A stretch of 64,000 nt of DNA, from NCBI RefSeq assembly GCF_030433675.1, contig NZ_JAROCB010000003.1, forward strand, positions 310,001 through 374,000, read 5' to 3'. The stretch comes from Leifsonia virtsii (GTDB lineage Bacteria; Actinomycetota; Actinomycetes; Actinomycetales; Microbacteriaceae). The notes under the pieces were generated by a model that was given only the letters and a program-made list of their open reading frames with translations, searched no databases and was not told the DNA's origin. How positions within the stretch are numbered: position 1 is the first letter of the stretch; each line of letters opens with the position of its first letter. A program made the position numbers and the translations under genes. Shown one piece after another: positions 42,605 through 50,647 of this stretch.

Positions 42605-42888
42605 CTCGTCGCTCCGTGGTGCTTCGCACCGGCTTTCCGTCGGTCTTCGGCACACCCGCAGCGCACCCGATGATCAACTCTAACTCGGATGTCTGACGCT
42701 TTCCGCCGCGCCGCGCGACCTGTGGACAGCGCGTGTGGGTGTGCGGAAGCGACACGAGTCGGGGAGGTACATCGGGCGGTCGTTCTGGTCACTGGCGACT
42801 TGGACCGACGAATAGAGTTGACCGCTTCTCCGCCGTCTGCACGCTGTCGTAGTCGGATAACTCAACACGGGCACTTGCAGACGCATCG

Positions 42889-43312
42889 CACGCAAGAGCA
42901 ACGGGCTGCTGCGCTGGCGCGCCCGCCCAGGTGCCAGAGGTTGGGTGGTGGGCCGCAAGCCACTGCGGCCACACTCGCAGGTTTCACGTGAAACGCGGGC
43001 CAGGTCGGCTGCTACTGCTCACGCGTGCCCACCTCGATGCGGGAGGGTCGACCGTGGGACGCAAGCCGGTGCGGCCACTCTCACACGCTTCACGTGAAAC
43101 GCGGGCGGGATCGCCCCCGGCTGCTCACGCGTGCCCACCTCGATGCCAGAGGGCCGATGGTGGGCTCAAAGCCACTGCCGCGACTCTCGCACGTTTCACG
43201 TGAAACGCGGGCGGGATCGCCCCCGGCTGCTCACGCGTGCCCACCTCGATGCCAGAGGGTCGACCGTTGGCCGCAAGCCGGTGCGGCCACTCTCGCACGT
43301 TTCACGTGAAAC
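42889..43312. repeat. Tandem 106-bp repeat, four units each ending in parS
   Basis: parS palindromes end the units at 42981-42994, 43087-43100, 43193-43206 and 43299-43312, exactly 106 bp apart. Three are exact GTTTCACGTGAAAC; the second reads GCTTCACGTGAAAC. Units 2-4 share long identical stretches such as CTCACGCGTGCCCACCTCGA; unit 1 is diverged, mostly in its left half. Confidence 0.9.
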
Positions 43313-43811
43313 GCGGGCGGGTCGGCGCAGGCGCGTCCCGTAGTGCTCCTAAGGCCTGAGGCCAGCGGGCGGCGCCGACAGGGATGCGGACCCGGCGGAT
43401 CACCGCAGCTGGGGGGCAGCAGTGCGGGATCCAGCTGGCATGGTGGTCGGTTGGTGCGTGCGTTCGCGACGTGCGTCCCGGACGCATCGCCGCAGCAGTT
43501 GGCGAGAGGGAAGGGAACCCTTTGCGTCGGCATAGGGGTTCAGGCCACGGAGAGCTCGAGGCAGGGGAGTGGTATTCTCGGCACCCGGGCCGTGTCTTGG
43601 GCGCTCGGGTGCGGTAGCTCCAGACTCCGCGTTCAACGGGCCGGATGTATCACTCGCCTAAGCCTGGTGGCTCCTGACTCAGCGTCCGACCGGCAGGATC
43701 TTTCATTCGCGCGGGCCTGGCTATATTGCCGGTCGGCGGCGGACCCAAGCGGTGTCTCGCGTCAATGCGGACAGGCGACCGCGTACCGGGCAGCCGAAGG
43801 CCGGTGCACCC

Positions 43812-44037
43812 GTCTCACATGGGACACCGAGCGAGCGCCTCCGCCTACGTGAGACAAAGGTACGCGCCTCCGTTTCACGTGAAACACCGAGCGAGCGCCT
43901 CCCTTCACGTGAAACAGCGATCCAGCAACTCCGTCTCACGTGAAACAGCAATCCCGCACCTCCGTTTCACGTGAAACGCCGAGCCGGCGCCCTGTTTCGC
44001 GTGAGACGCCGAGCCGGCGCCCTGTTTCGCGTGAGAC
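43812..44037. repeat. Array of eight parS-like palindromes at 30-31 bp spacing
   Basis: 14-mers start at 43812, 43842, 43872, 43902, 43933, 43964, 43994 and 44024. Exact parS: 43872 and 43964. One mismatch: 43933. Two mismatches: 43902, 43994, 44024. Degenerate: 43812 (four mismatches) and 43842 (only the right half kept). Spacers are 16-17 bp and related to each other; the last two 30-bp units (43978-44007, 44008-44037) are identical. Confidence 0.88.
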
Positions 44038-44660
44038 GCGCACATCGTGCGTCGCCTGTGTGCCCGGTACGCGGCACCGTTCGCTCCCTGCGCGTAGTCC
44101 ATTGGTCGCGGCGCAAGCCCGTCCCTACGTGCCGTCGAGTGCTACCAGGCGGTCGCGTACGAGGTCACCGCCACACCCCATCCGCATCCCGTGACTTCTG
44201 CTGCCAGGAGCACAGCGGCCACCCGTCGGCCTGATCACCACGATGGGGCTCGAGAAGTGGACCGCGCGCATGTCGGTCGGGCTCGAGCCGGTCGCATGGG
44301 CGCCGCCGTTTGCAGCTCGTTCCCCATTTCACCCCCGGCGTCGGTACCTGCCTCAAGTCGACCCGCAGGTGCTAGGACGTCTCACAGTCCCTCCGCGCAC
44401 ACTCGGCGACGGATCCCACGCGCATGCATCACCACAACATGATCTCTCAGTCCGCCGAGCCGACCCGGTGGGGCGCCGCCACGTCGACAACGTATGGAGA
44501 TGAACCCGGGCCACCGTGCTCCCGCCCAATGCCGCAGCGGCCGACCGAGGCGGGAACGTGCATGTTCCACGCCACCGGCCGTGGGCCCTCGAACGGCTGA
44601 CCTACGTGCGCGGCGTGCGGATCGGCCAGTTTCCGCAACGACCACTTAGCGCTGCTCCCG

Positions 44661-44674
44661 GATTCACGTGAAAC
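44661..44674. other. parS variant
   Basis: GATTCACGTGAAAC, one mismatch to parS, isolated between the arrays and rsmG. Confidence 0.75.
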
Positions 44675-45297
44675 GCGCCTCCACCCGAGCTTCCTCGAGG
44701 CGACCGTATCTAGGAACGCTGAGCCAACCGATACAACGTCCTTGGCGAAATGGCCTGCGCCCGGCCGAGACCCCCGGCGACGCGGCGGGGGAGAAATGCC
44801 CAATCGAGCCACGGCACTACTCCCGCAAGCGCGAGGCTACTCAAGCGAACGAGACGACGAGCGCAACCCCCTGAAGACCCGAGGAGGTCGCCGGGCGACC
44901 GCCGAGTGCAGCGACAACCAACCACCTCACATCGTGCTGGGCCGAACGGGACGCGAGGCGCCAGGGACAGGAAGACCCTCCGCGAACGTCGAGCCGTCCG
45001 CTCACATGGCTCGCCTGTCGCAAGAGTCGGACGGCGAGCATCCACGGCCATGCCGGGGTCAGCGCTCCGGCATATCCCGATGCTCGGCCACCGACGATCG
45101 GCACTGCGCAGTCGACCCTGCGCAAACGCCACTCACCCCACCCGAGACACTCGCAAACCGCTCACTTCGGCTCGCAGTGCCGCAAAAACGGTCCATCTAA
45201 GATTGCCGCGAGCCGCGTAGGATCGCTCCCACGCAACGGAAGCACCCCGCTTCGCTGCTCTCAGGGCCAACGTAAGCCGACCGGACGACGCTGAAGA

Positions 45298-45921
45298 TCA
45301 GCGGACGGAAGCGCGGATGACGCGCGTGACCTCCGACAGCACACCTTCTCCGAGCGTCAGAACCTCGATGTCGTGCACCTTGTACTTCCGGATCTCCTTG
45401 CCGGCAGCCTCGACCTCGGCCGGTGCGGCCGCGCCCTTCATCAAGACGAGCTCGCCGCCATCACGGAGCAGAGGAGCTGTGAGGGGGAGGAGCTTCCGGA
45501 AGGCGCTCACCGCTCGGGCGGTCACCTGGTCCAGAGGCTCCTCGAGGCGGGCCTCCTCGGCGCGAGCGCGCACGACGGACACGTTGTCGAGCCCGAGCTC
45601 GGCCACTTGTTCGTTCAGCCAGGCAACGCGACGCTCCATCGGTTCGATCAGAACGAAGGAGACGTCCGGGCGTGCGATCGCCAAGACGAGTCCCGGCAGC
45701 CCGGCGCCGCTGCCCACATCCCCGACCACCCCGGGCCGCAGCAGCGGAGCGACAATAGCGCAGTTCAGGATGTGGCGCGACCAGAGGCGCGGCAACTCCA
45801 ATGGGCCGATCAGACCTCGCTCCTCGCCCTGTTCGGCGAGGTTCGCCGCGAAGGCGCGCGCCACTCCGATGCGATCTCCGAAGAGTTCGAGGGCAGCAGG
45901 CGGTTCGAGTTCGAGGGTCAC
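45298..45921 (-). CDS. rsmG: 16S rRNA (guanine-N7) methyltransferase
   Basis: A 207-residue SAM-dependent methyltransferase of the GidB family. The SAM-binding loop is VGDVGSGAGLPGLVLAI, followed by FVLIEPMERRVAWLNEQV, and the catalytic region VTARAVSAFRKLLPLTAPLL. It methylates N7 of a guanine in the 530 loop of 16S rRNA. The start codon is at 45921. An exact parS fills the 15-base gap between jag and this gene. Confidence 0.94.
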   Translation of the reverse strand: MTLELEPPAALELFGDRIGVARAFAANLAEQGEERGLIGPLELPRLWSRHILNCAIVAPLLRPGVVGDVGSGAGLPGLVLAIARPDVSFVLIEPMERRVAWLNEQVAELGLDNVSVVRARAEEARLEEPLDQVTARAVSAFRKLLPLTAPLLRDGGELVLMKGAAAPAEVEAAGKEIRKYKVHDIEVLTLGEGVLSEVTRVIRASVR

Positions 45922-45922
45922 G

Positions 45923-45936
45923 GTTTCACGTGAAAC
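45923..45936. other. parS site in the jag-rsmG gap
   Basis: GTTTCACGTGAAAC, exact, occupying almost the entire space between the jag stop codon (45937) and the rsmG start (45921). Confidence 0.9.
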
Positions 45937-46494
45937 TCAGGCGGCGGTGATGACCGTGTAGCGGTCGCGACCCTCGCCGCGCGAGGTGGAGACATACCCG
46001 CGCTCGGACACGATGTCGTGCACCAGCTTGCGCTCGTAGGACGACATGGGAGGAAGAGCCGCCTCGGCAGCGCCCTCCTCGAGCCGGGCGATCGCGCGCT
46101 CGACCAGACGACCGAGCTCCGCCTGGCGCGCGTCGCGCGAGCCGGCGATGTCGAGGATGAGCCGCGAGTAACCGCCGGTCTCGTTCTGCACCGCGAGACG
46201 CGTCAGCTCCTGCAGGGCGGCGACGGTATCCGCCTTTGCCAGCAGCGAAAGGTTCGACTCCTCCTCGGAGTTCACCGAGATGTAGGCACGACCGTTCCGG
46301 GTGTCGATGTCGATGTCGCCGTCGATGTCGGCGATGTCGAGCAACTCCTCGATGTAGTCGGCGGCGATGTCGGCCTCGCGGTCGAGGTCCACCGGCGCGG
46401 ACTGGTCGGCGCCGGCATCGGCGAGCTCGACATCCAGGTCGACGGCTTCGGGTGCGTCGGTCGGTTCGGGGGAGGAGGTCTGCACGTCGGTCAT
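45937..46494 (-). CDS. jag: Jag/KhpB family RNA-binding protein
   Basis: A 185-residue protein with an acidic N-terminus (1-45), a KH-like domain (about 50-120; VNSEEESNLSLLAKADTVAALQELTRLAV) and an R3H domain (about 125-185; MSSYERKLVHDIVSERGYVSTSRGEGRDR). It binds RNA and, in other Gram-positives, works with KhpA in cell division control. It lies 13 bases after yidC, as usual. The start is ATG 46494. Confidence 0.9.
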   Translation of the reverse strand: MTDVQTSSPEPTDAPEAVDLDVELADAGADQSAPVDLDREADIAADYIEELLDIADIDGDIDIDTRNGRAYISVNSEEESNLSLLAKADTVAALQELTRLAVQNETGGYSRLILDIAGSRDARQAELGRLVERAIARLEEGAAEAALPPMSSYERKLVHDIVSERGYVSTSRGEGRDRYTVITAA

Positions 46495-46507
46495 CGGTTC
46501 GCGGTCC

Positions 46508-47476
46508 TTACTTTCCGGCCTGCTTCTTGGCACGGGACTTGCTGACGGGCTGCACACGCTGGGTCGGCTGCTTCTTCGGCTGCTCCTCGACCGTCAGCAC
46601 GGTTGCGCCGTCGGGCTGCACGAGCTTGCCCTTCTTGGCGAGGCGGGCCTCGCGGGCCTTTGCGGCGTCAGACCCGGGCGTCGGCATGTTGCGGATGACG
46701 AGGAACTGCTGACCCATGGTCCACAGGTTCGAGGTCAGCCAGTAGAACATGACGCCGAGCGGGAAGGCGAAACCGGAGAACAGGAAGACGAAGGGGAGCA
46801 GGTACAGCAGGATGCGCTGCTGCTTGAACTGCGGGCTCGCCTTCGTCTCGGGCGACATGTTCTTCGAGACGATCTGCAGCTGGGTGAGGAACTGCGAGCC
46901 CGTCATCAGCACAACCATAACGGCTGCGATGATCATGACCGCGACCTGCGGCGGGTGCGCGTTCATCGCGCCCTGGAAGCTCTGGTGCAGCGGGGCGACA
47001 CCGAACAGGGTCGCGTTGCCGAACTGCTGAGCGAGCACCTCGTTGAGCGGACCGACGCCGGCCTTGCCGCTCTGCGCACCGTTCAGCACCTGGAAGAGCG
47101 CGAAGAACACGGGCATCTGCAGCAGCAGGGGGAGGCACGAGCTCAGCGGGTTGGTGCCGGTCTTCTTGTAGAGCTCCATCGTCTCGCGCGACATGGCCTC
47201 GCGCGAGAACTGGTCCTTCTTGCCCTTGTACTTGTCCTGGATCTTCTTCAGCTGCGGGGCGATCTCCAGCATCCGCCGCTGGTTCTTGATCTGCCGGACG
47301 AAGATCGGGATGAGCGCCGCACGGACCACGACGGTGAGGCCGACGATGGATAGCACCCAGGTGAGACCGGCCGCCGGGTCGAGGCCGATCTGGGTGAAGA
47401 CCCAGTGGAAGGCGACGAGGATCAGCTCCACGACCCATTTGATGGGCCAGAGGATGAGTCCGATGATGTCAGGCAT
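46508..47476 (-). CDS. yidC: Membrane protein insertase YidC/Oxa1
   Basis: A 322-residue insertase of the actinobacterial type. There are five core helices, the conserved positively charged groove region VVRAALIPIFVRQIKNQRRM, the coiled-coil loop APQLKKIQDKYKGKKD, and LPLLLQMPVFFALFQVL. The C-terminus is long and basic (KSRAKKQAGK), suitable for ribosome contact. It inserts membrane proteins with or without SecYEG. It lies in the rpmH-rnpA-yidD-yidC-jag-rsmG order. Confidence 0.94.
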   Translation of the reverse strand: MPDIIGLILWPIKWVVELILVAFHWVFTQIGLDPAAGLTWVLSIVGLTVVVRAALIPIFVRQIKNQRRMLEIAPQLKKIQDKYKGKKDQFSREAMSRETMELYKKTGTNPLSSCLPLLLQMPVFFALFQVLNGAQSGKAGVGPLNEVLAQQFGNATLFGVAPLHQSFQGAMNAHPPQVAVMIIAAVMVVLMTGSQFLTQLQIVSKNMSPETKASPQFKQQRILLYLLPFVFLFSGFAFPLGVMFYWLTSNLWTMGQQFLVIRNMPTPGSDAAKAREARLAKKGKLVQPDGATVLTVEEQPKKQPTQRVQPVSKSRAKKQAGK

Positions 47477-47485
47477 GACTTCTGA

Positions 47486-47815
47486 TTAGGCCTTTCCGTG
47501 GCCGACGATGGGCTGAGAGCTGGTGGCGACGACGAACCCGAACGGGGTGACCCGGTAGCGCCGCTTCCTCGCCGGCGGGACGTCGTCGACGCCGCCCGCG
47601 GCCCAGGGGTGGCAGCGGGCGATGCGGCGGATGCCGAGGAACGATCCGACCACGACACCGTGCTGCTGGATCGCCTGCAGCGCGTAGGCCGAGCACGACG
47701 GGTAGTAGCGGCAGACGTCACCGTAGAGCGGCGAGATCACCGCGCGATACGCGCGAAGCACCAGCACCGCGGCATTCCGCGGCGCGAGGAGCACTGCTGC
47801 GATCGCGGTGTTCAT
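47486..47815 (-). CDS. yidD: Membrane protein insertion efficiency factor YidD
   Basis: A 109-residue YidD. Typical family segments are YRAVISPLYGDVCRYYPSCSAYALQAI with three conserved cysteines and RIARCHPWAAGGVDDVP. An amphipathic N-terminal helix associates with the membrane. The ATG at 47815 overlaps the rnpA stop codon, and yidC follows nine bases later. Confidence 0.93.
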   Translation of the reverse strand: MNTAIAAVLLAPRNAAVLVLRAYRAVISPLYGDVCRYYPSCSAYALQAIQQHGVVVGSFLGIRRIARCHPWAAGGVDDVPPARKRRYRVTPFGFVVATSSQPIVGHGKA

Positions 47816-48195
47816 GGACGGACGCTGCCCTTACTGAGATGACTGCGGCTGGTGTGGCGGGCAGAGGCCCGGAGAAGCTCTTCGTGCAGGCTAGCCCACC
47901 GCGCTTGAACAGAGGCTGGCAATGCGCGCACGACCACATCCAGACCGCCGTCGCCGGCCGCGGCCGAGAACTGGGGGAGGAGTTCGTAGGCGGCGGCCTT
48001 GAGCCGGCGCCGCACGAGGTTGCGCTTCACCGCATTGCCGACCGACTTGCTCACGATAAAGCCGAATCGCACCACGTCGGGATCGGACGTCGGACGGATG
48101 TAGGTCACGGTGCTCGCTCCGGTGAAGCGTGCGCCGCGTCGTACAGTCGCCCGGTAGTCCGCCCCTCGCGTGATGCGATTGGCTTTGGCGAGCAC
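47812..48195 (-). CDS. rnpA: Ribonuclease P protein component
   Basis: A 127-residue RnpA. RGARFTGASTVTYIR, RFGFIVSKSVGNAVKRNLVRRRLKAAA includes the RNR motif that contacts RNase P RNA. It assists the catalytic RNA in trimming tRNA 5' leaders. The chosen start is GTG 48195, directly before the conserved AKANRITRGADYRATVRRG; the frame continues upstream without family similarity. It lies 25 bases after rpmH and overlaps yidD. Confidence 0.93.
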   Translation of the reverse strand: MLAKANRITRGADYRATVRRGARFTGASTVTYIRPTSDPDVVRFGFIVSKSVGNAVKRNLVRRRLKAAAYELLPQFSAAAGDGGLDVVVRALPASVQARWASLHEELLRASARHTSRSHLSKGSVRP

Positions 48196-48220
48196 CGGTC
48201 GGCCTCTGCCTGTGGAGGCT

Positions 48221-48358
48221 TTACGCCGAGAGCTTCGTGCGGCCCTTGCTGCGACGCGCCGAGAGGATGGCACGGCCGGCACGGGTACGCATGCGGAGGC
48301 GGAACCCGTGGGTCTTCGCGCGCTTGCGGTTGTTCGGCTGGAACGTTCTCTTGCTCAT
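48221..48358 (-). CDS. rpmH: 50S ribosomal protein L34
   Basis: A 45-residue L34: [19 protein letters not shown], then [19 protein letters not shown] and the tail TKLSA. It is highly basic and binds 23S rRNA. It is the first gene of the rpmH-rnpA-yidD-yidC run on the minus strand, divergent from dnaA. The start is ATG 48358. Confidence 0.96.
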   Translation of the reverse strand: MSKRTFQPNNRKRAKTHGFRLRMRTRAGRAILSARRSKGRTKLSA

Positions 48359-48805
48359 ATCTATCTCCGTGGGGGTCTCTTCACCGGCCTGCGCTGCGTG
48401 GTACAGCCAGCATGGTGAGGCCAGGAAAATTAGAGGGCAGCCGAAACGGCTGCAAGTCAACTGATTAAAACTACGGCCTCGGTATGCGCTTGGTCAAACC
48501 GATCGTGTCAAATCCACTGATTATGCACGGTATTGGCAGGGAAGCAGCGACCGACGCGCCGACGTATTCCGCGGATCGGATTTGATCGGTCTTCTGTGGA
48601 CAAGTTACCGTGAGGTCGAAAGTTATCCCCAGGCCATGCCAATTCTGGCCGGAGATCGCTACGGTATTGCTCACACAGCGGTGGATAACTCTGTGAATAC
48701 CCACCGGCGGCATCCGAAGCCGCCAACCCGATGAGAGTCACCGGGGGCCGACTCGTCCCCTCGTCGGGCTGACGGCATCCGCAACACAGACGAAGACGGG
48801 GAACG
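48359..48805. other. rpmH-dnaA intergenic region with near-consensus DnaA boxes
   Basis: No gene is seen. It contains TGTGGACAA (48595-48603), TTATCCCCA (48623-48631) and GGTGGATAA (48680-48688), each 8/9 to the DnaA box. A TTGACT on the minus strand before rpmH is followed by a 7-bp hairpin (GCAGCCG/CGGCTGC). Likely holds the divergent rpmH and dnaA promoters and a DnaA control site. Confidence 0.6.
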
Positions 48806-50236
48806 ATGGCAGGCGGCGAAGAGTCCATAGCTGCGGCATGGCAGGACGTGCTCGGGAAGCTCGGGACGGACGACCGGATCACTCCGCAGCTGTACGGCTT
48901 CCTTAGCCTGGTCGAGCCCAAGGGCATCATGGCGGGCACCTTCTACCTGGAGGTGCCGAACGAGTTCACGCGCGGGATGATCGAGCAGCGCAGCCGTCTC
49001 CCCCTCCTCAACGCCATCGGGTCGCTCGACGACGCGTTCGAGGTCAACACCTTCGCGATCGTGGTCAACCCGGAGATCCAGCAGGAGAGCATGGCCGGGC
49101 CCGCCGCCGAGCCCGAGTCCGCACCCGCCTATGCGGAGCAGGTCGCTCCTGTCGTCTCGCCGCCGACCGAGATCACCGCACCTCCCCGCGGCGGCGACAC
49201 CCGCCTCAACTCCAAGTACAGCTTCGACAACTTCGTCATCGGCCAGTCCAACCGCTTCGCCCACGCGGCCGCGGTCGCCGTGGCCGAAGCGCCGGCGAAG
49301 GCCTACAACCCGCTCTTCATCTACGGCGACTCTGGGCTCGGCAAGACCCACCTGCTGCACGCGATCGGCCACTACGCGATGAGCCTGTATCCGGGCATCC
49401 GCGTCCGCTATGTGTCGAGTGAGGAGTTCACCAACGACTTCATCAACTCGATCGCGAACAACCGCGGCTCGTCCTTCCAGGCCAGGTACCGCAACATCGA
49501 CATCCTGCTGATCGACGACATCCAGTTCCTGCAGAGGGCGGTCGAGACGCAGGAGGCCTTCTTCCACACCTTCAACACGCTCCACGACCACAACAAGCAG
49601 GTGGTCATCACGAGCGACCTGCCGCCGAAGATGCTGACGGGCTTCGAGGACCGGATGCGCTCCCGCTTCGAGTGGGGCCTGATCACCGACGTGCAGGTGC
49701 CCGACCTCGAGACGCGCATCGCGATCCTGCGCAAGAAGGCGCAGAGCGAGAAGATCCAGGTGCCCGACGACATCCTGGAGTTCATGGCCACGAAGGTGTC
49801 CAGCAACATCCGGGAGCTCGAAGGGACGCTGATCCGCGTCACCGCGTTCGCCAGCCTCAACCGCACCCCGGTCGACATGCCGCTTGTGCAGACAGTGCTC
49901 AAGGACCTCATCACGCTCGACGACGACAACGTGATCGCGCCGACCGACATCATCACCAACACCGCCGAGTACTTCAAGCTCAGCGTCGACGACCTCTACG
50001 GCTCGAGCCGCTCGCAGGCGGTGGCCACCGCACGGCAGATCGCCATGTACCTCTGCCGTGAGCTCACCAACCTCTCGCTGCCGAAGATCGGGCAGCTGTT
50101 CGGCGGTCGCGACCACACCACCGTGATGTACGCGAACAAGAAGATCAGCGAGCTCATGAAGGAGCGACGCTCGATCTACAACCAGGTCACCGAGCTGACC
50201 AGCCGGATCAAGCAGAACCACCGCTACGGCAAGTAG
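48806..50236 (+). CDS. dnaA: Chromosomal replication initiator
   Basis: A 476-residue DnaA. Domain I covers about 1-90, a Pro/Glu-rich linker domain II about 92-130, and domain III begins LNSKYSFDNFVIGQSNRFAHA with Walker A GDSGLGKTH and Walker B ILLIDDIQFL. Domain IV has the DNA-binding signature GGRDHTTVMYANKKISELM. It melts oriC and loads DnaB. The start is ATG 48806. DnaA boxes are present on both sides, including 8/9 boxes upstream that could give autoregulation. Confidence 0.97.
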   Translation: MAGGEESIAAAWQDVLGKLGTDDRITPQLYGFLSLVEPKGIMAGTFYLEVPNEFTRGMIEQRSRLPLLNAIGSLDDAFEVNTFAIVVNPEIQQESMAGPAAEPESAPAYAEQVAPVVSPPTEITAPPRGGDTRLNSKYSFDNFVIGQSNRFAHAAAVAVAEAPAKAYNPLFIYGDSGLGKTHLLHAIGHYAMSLYPGIRVRYVSSEEFTNDFINSIANNRGSSFQARYRNIDILLIDDIQFLQRAVETQEAFFHTFNTLHDHNKQVVITSDLPPKMLTGFEDRMRSRFEWGLITDVQVPDLETRIAILRKKAQSEKIQVPDDILEFMATKVSSNIRELEGTLIRVTAFASLNRTPVDMPLVQTVLKDLITLDDDNVIAPTDIITNTAEYFKLSVDDLYGSSRSQAVATARQIAMYLCRELTNLSLPKIGQLFGGRDHTTVMYANKKISELMKERRSIYNQVTELTSRIKQNHRYGK

Positions 50237-50647
50237 GCGCGCCGCTCGATAGCGCACGACTTATCCACATATCCATCCCCAGAGTGGGGACAGTGCGTTA
50301 TTAACACTTGTGGATAACTTGTGGAAAGGTTCCGGAGAACTCGATCCTTAATGGGGACGGGATCCGCCGGCCTGTGAAAAGCGAATGACACGACCTCGCG
50401 TCGACAGACCTTGTGAACACCAGGAATCCTCAGGTCATCAACAAGTCACCGAGGTGTAGTTCCCTGTCGTTTCCTGGCTTCAACAGAGTTATCCACATTA
50501 TCCACAGCGGTTAACACGATTAATCCTTAACTCTTCTAGAAGGGGGCGGCCGACAACCTTCGGGGTCCGAGCACCGCGGCTTCCCCCTTGGATGCCAGGC
50601 GCTAGGATTTGTGTCGTCCGTACCGTCGAGCCGACAGAGGTGCCTTC
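50237..50647. other. Chromosomal origin oriC (dnaA-dnaN gap)
   Basis: 411 bases without a gene. Four perfect DnaA boxes are visible: 50261-50269, 50309-50317 (opposite orientation), 50489-50497 and 50498-50506, the last two directly abutting head to tail. TGTGGAAAG at 50321-50329 is weaker. AT-rich stretches lie at 50295-50310 and 50507-50540 (GGTTAACACGATTAATCC), the latter a candidate unwinding element. Confidence 0.88.
50603..50608 (+). promoter_or_regulatory. Minus-10 element for dnaN
   Basis: TAGGAT, 39 bases upstream of the dnaN GTG; the ribosome site AGAGGTG lies downstream of the predicted start. Confidence 0.5.

Larger units (their letters stand above)
42544..45297. other. 2.75-kb gene-free region carrying parS sites (candidate centromere)
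   Basis: No ORF here shows the strong third-position GC bias or family similarity of the surrounding genes; the longest (43343-43852, 44742-45200) look like chance. It holds a single parS near parA, a 4 x 106-bp tandem repeat (42889-43312), 500 bases of unique sequence, an 8-unit 30-bp array (43812-44037), another ~620 bases, a single parS variant (44661), and ~620 bases in which nothing was recognised. Confidence 0.7.

Noticed and set aside
42931-43343. Overlapping small ORFs encoding repeated His-Val-Lys-Arg peptides
   Set aside because: These are translations of the parS palindrome and 106-bp repeats in several frames; no ribosome sites or codon bias.
43812-44037. CRISPR-like array
   Set aside because: The repeated element is a 14-bp palindrome matching parS, spacers are related to each other and only 16-17 bp, and no cas genes are present.
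43343-45220. ORFs of 140-170 codons in the gene-free region (both strands)
   Set aside because: Arg/Pro-rich low-complexity translations, no third-position GC bias, no family similarity, overlapping in opposite frames.
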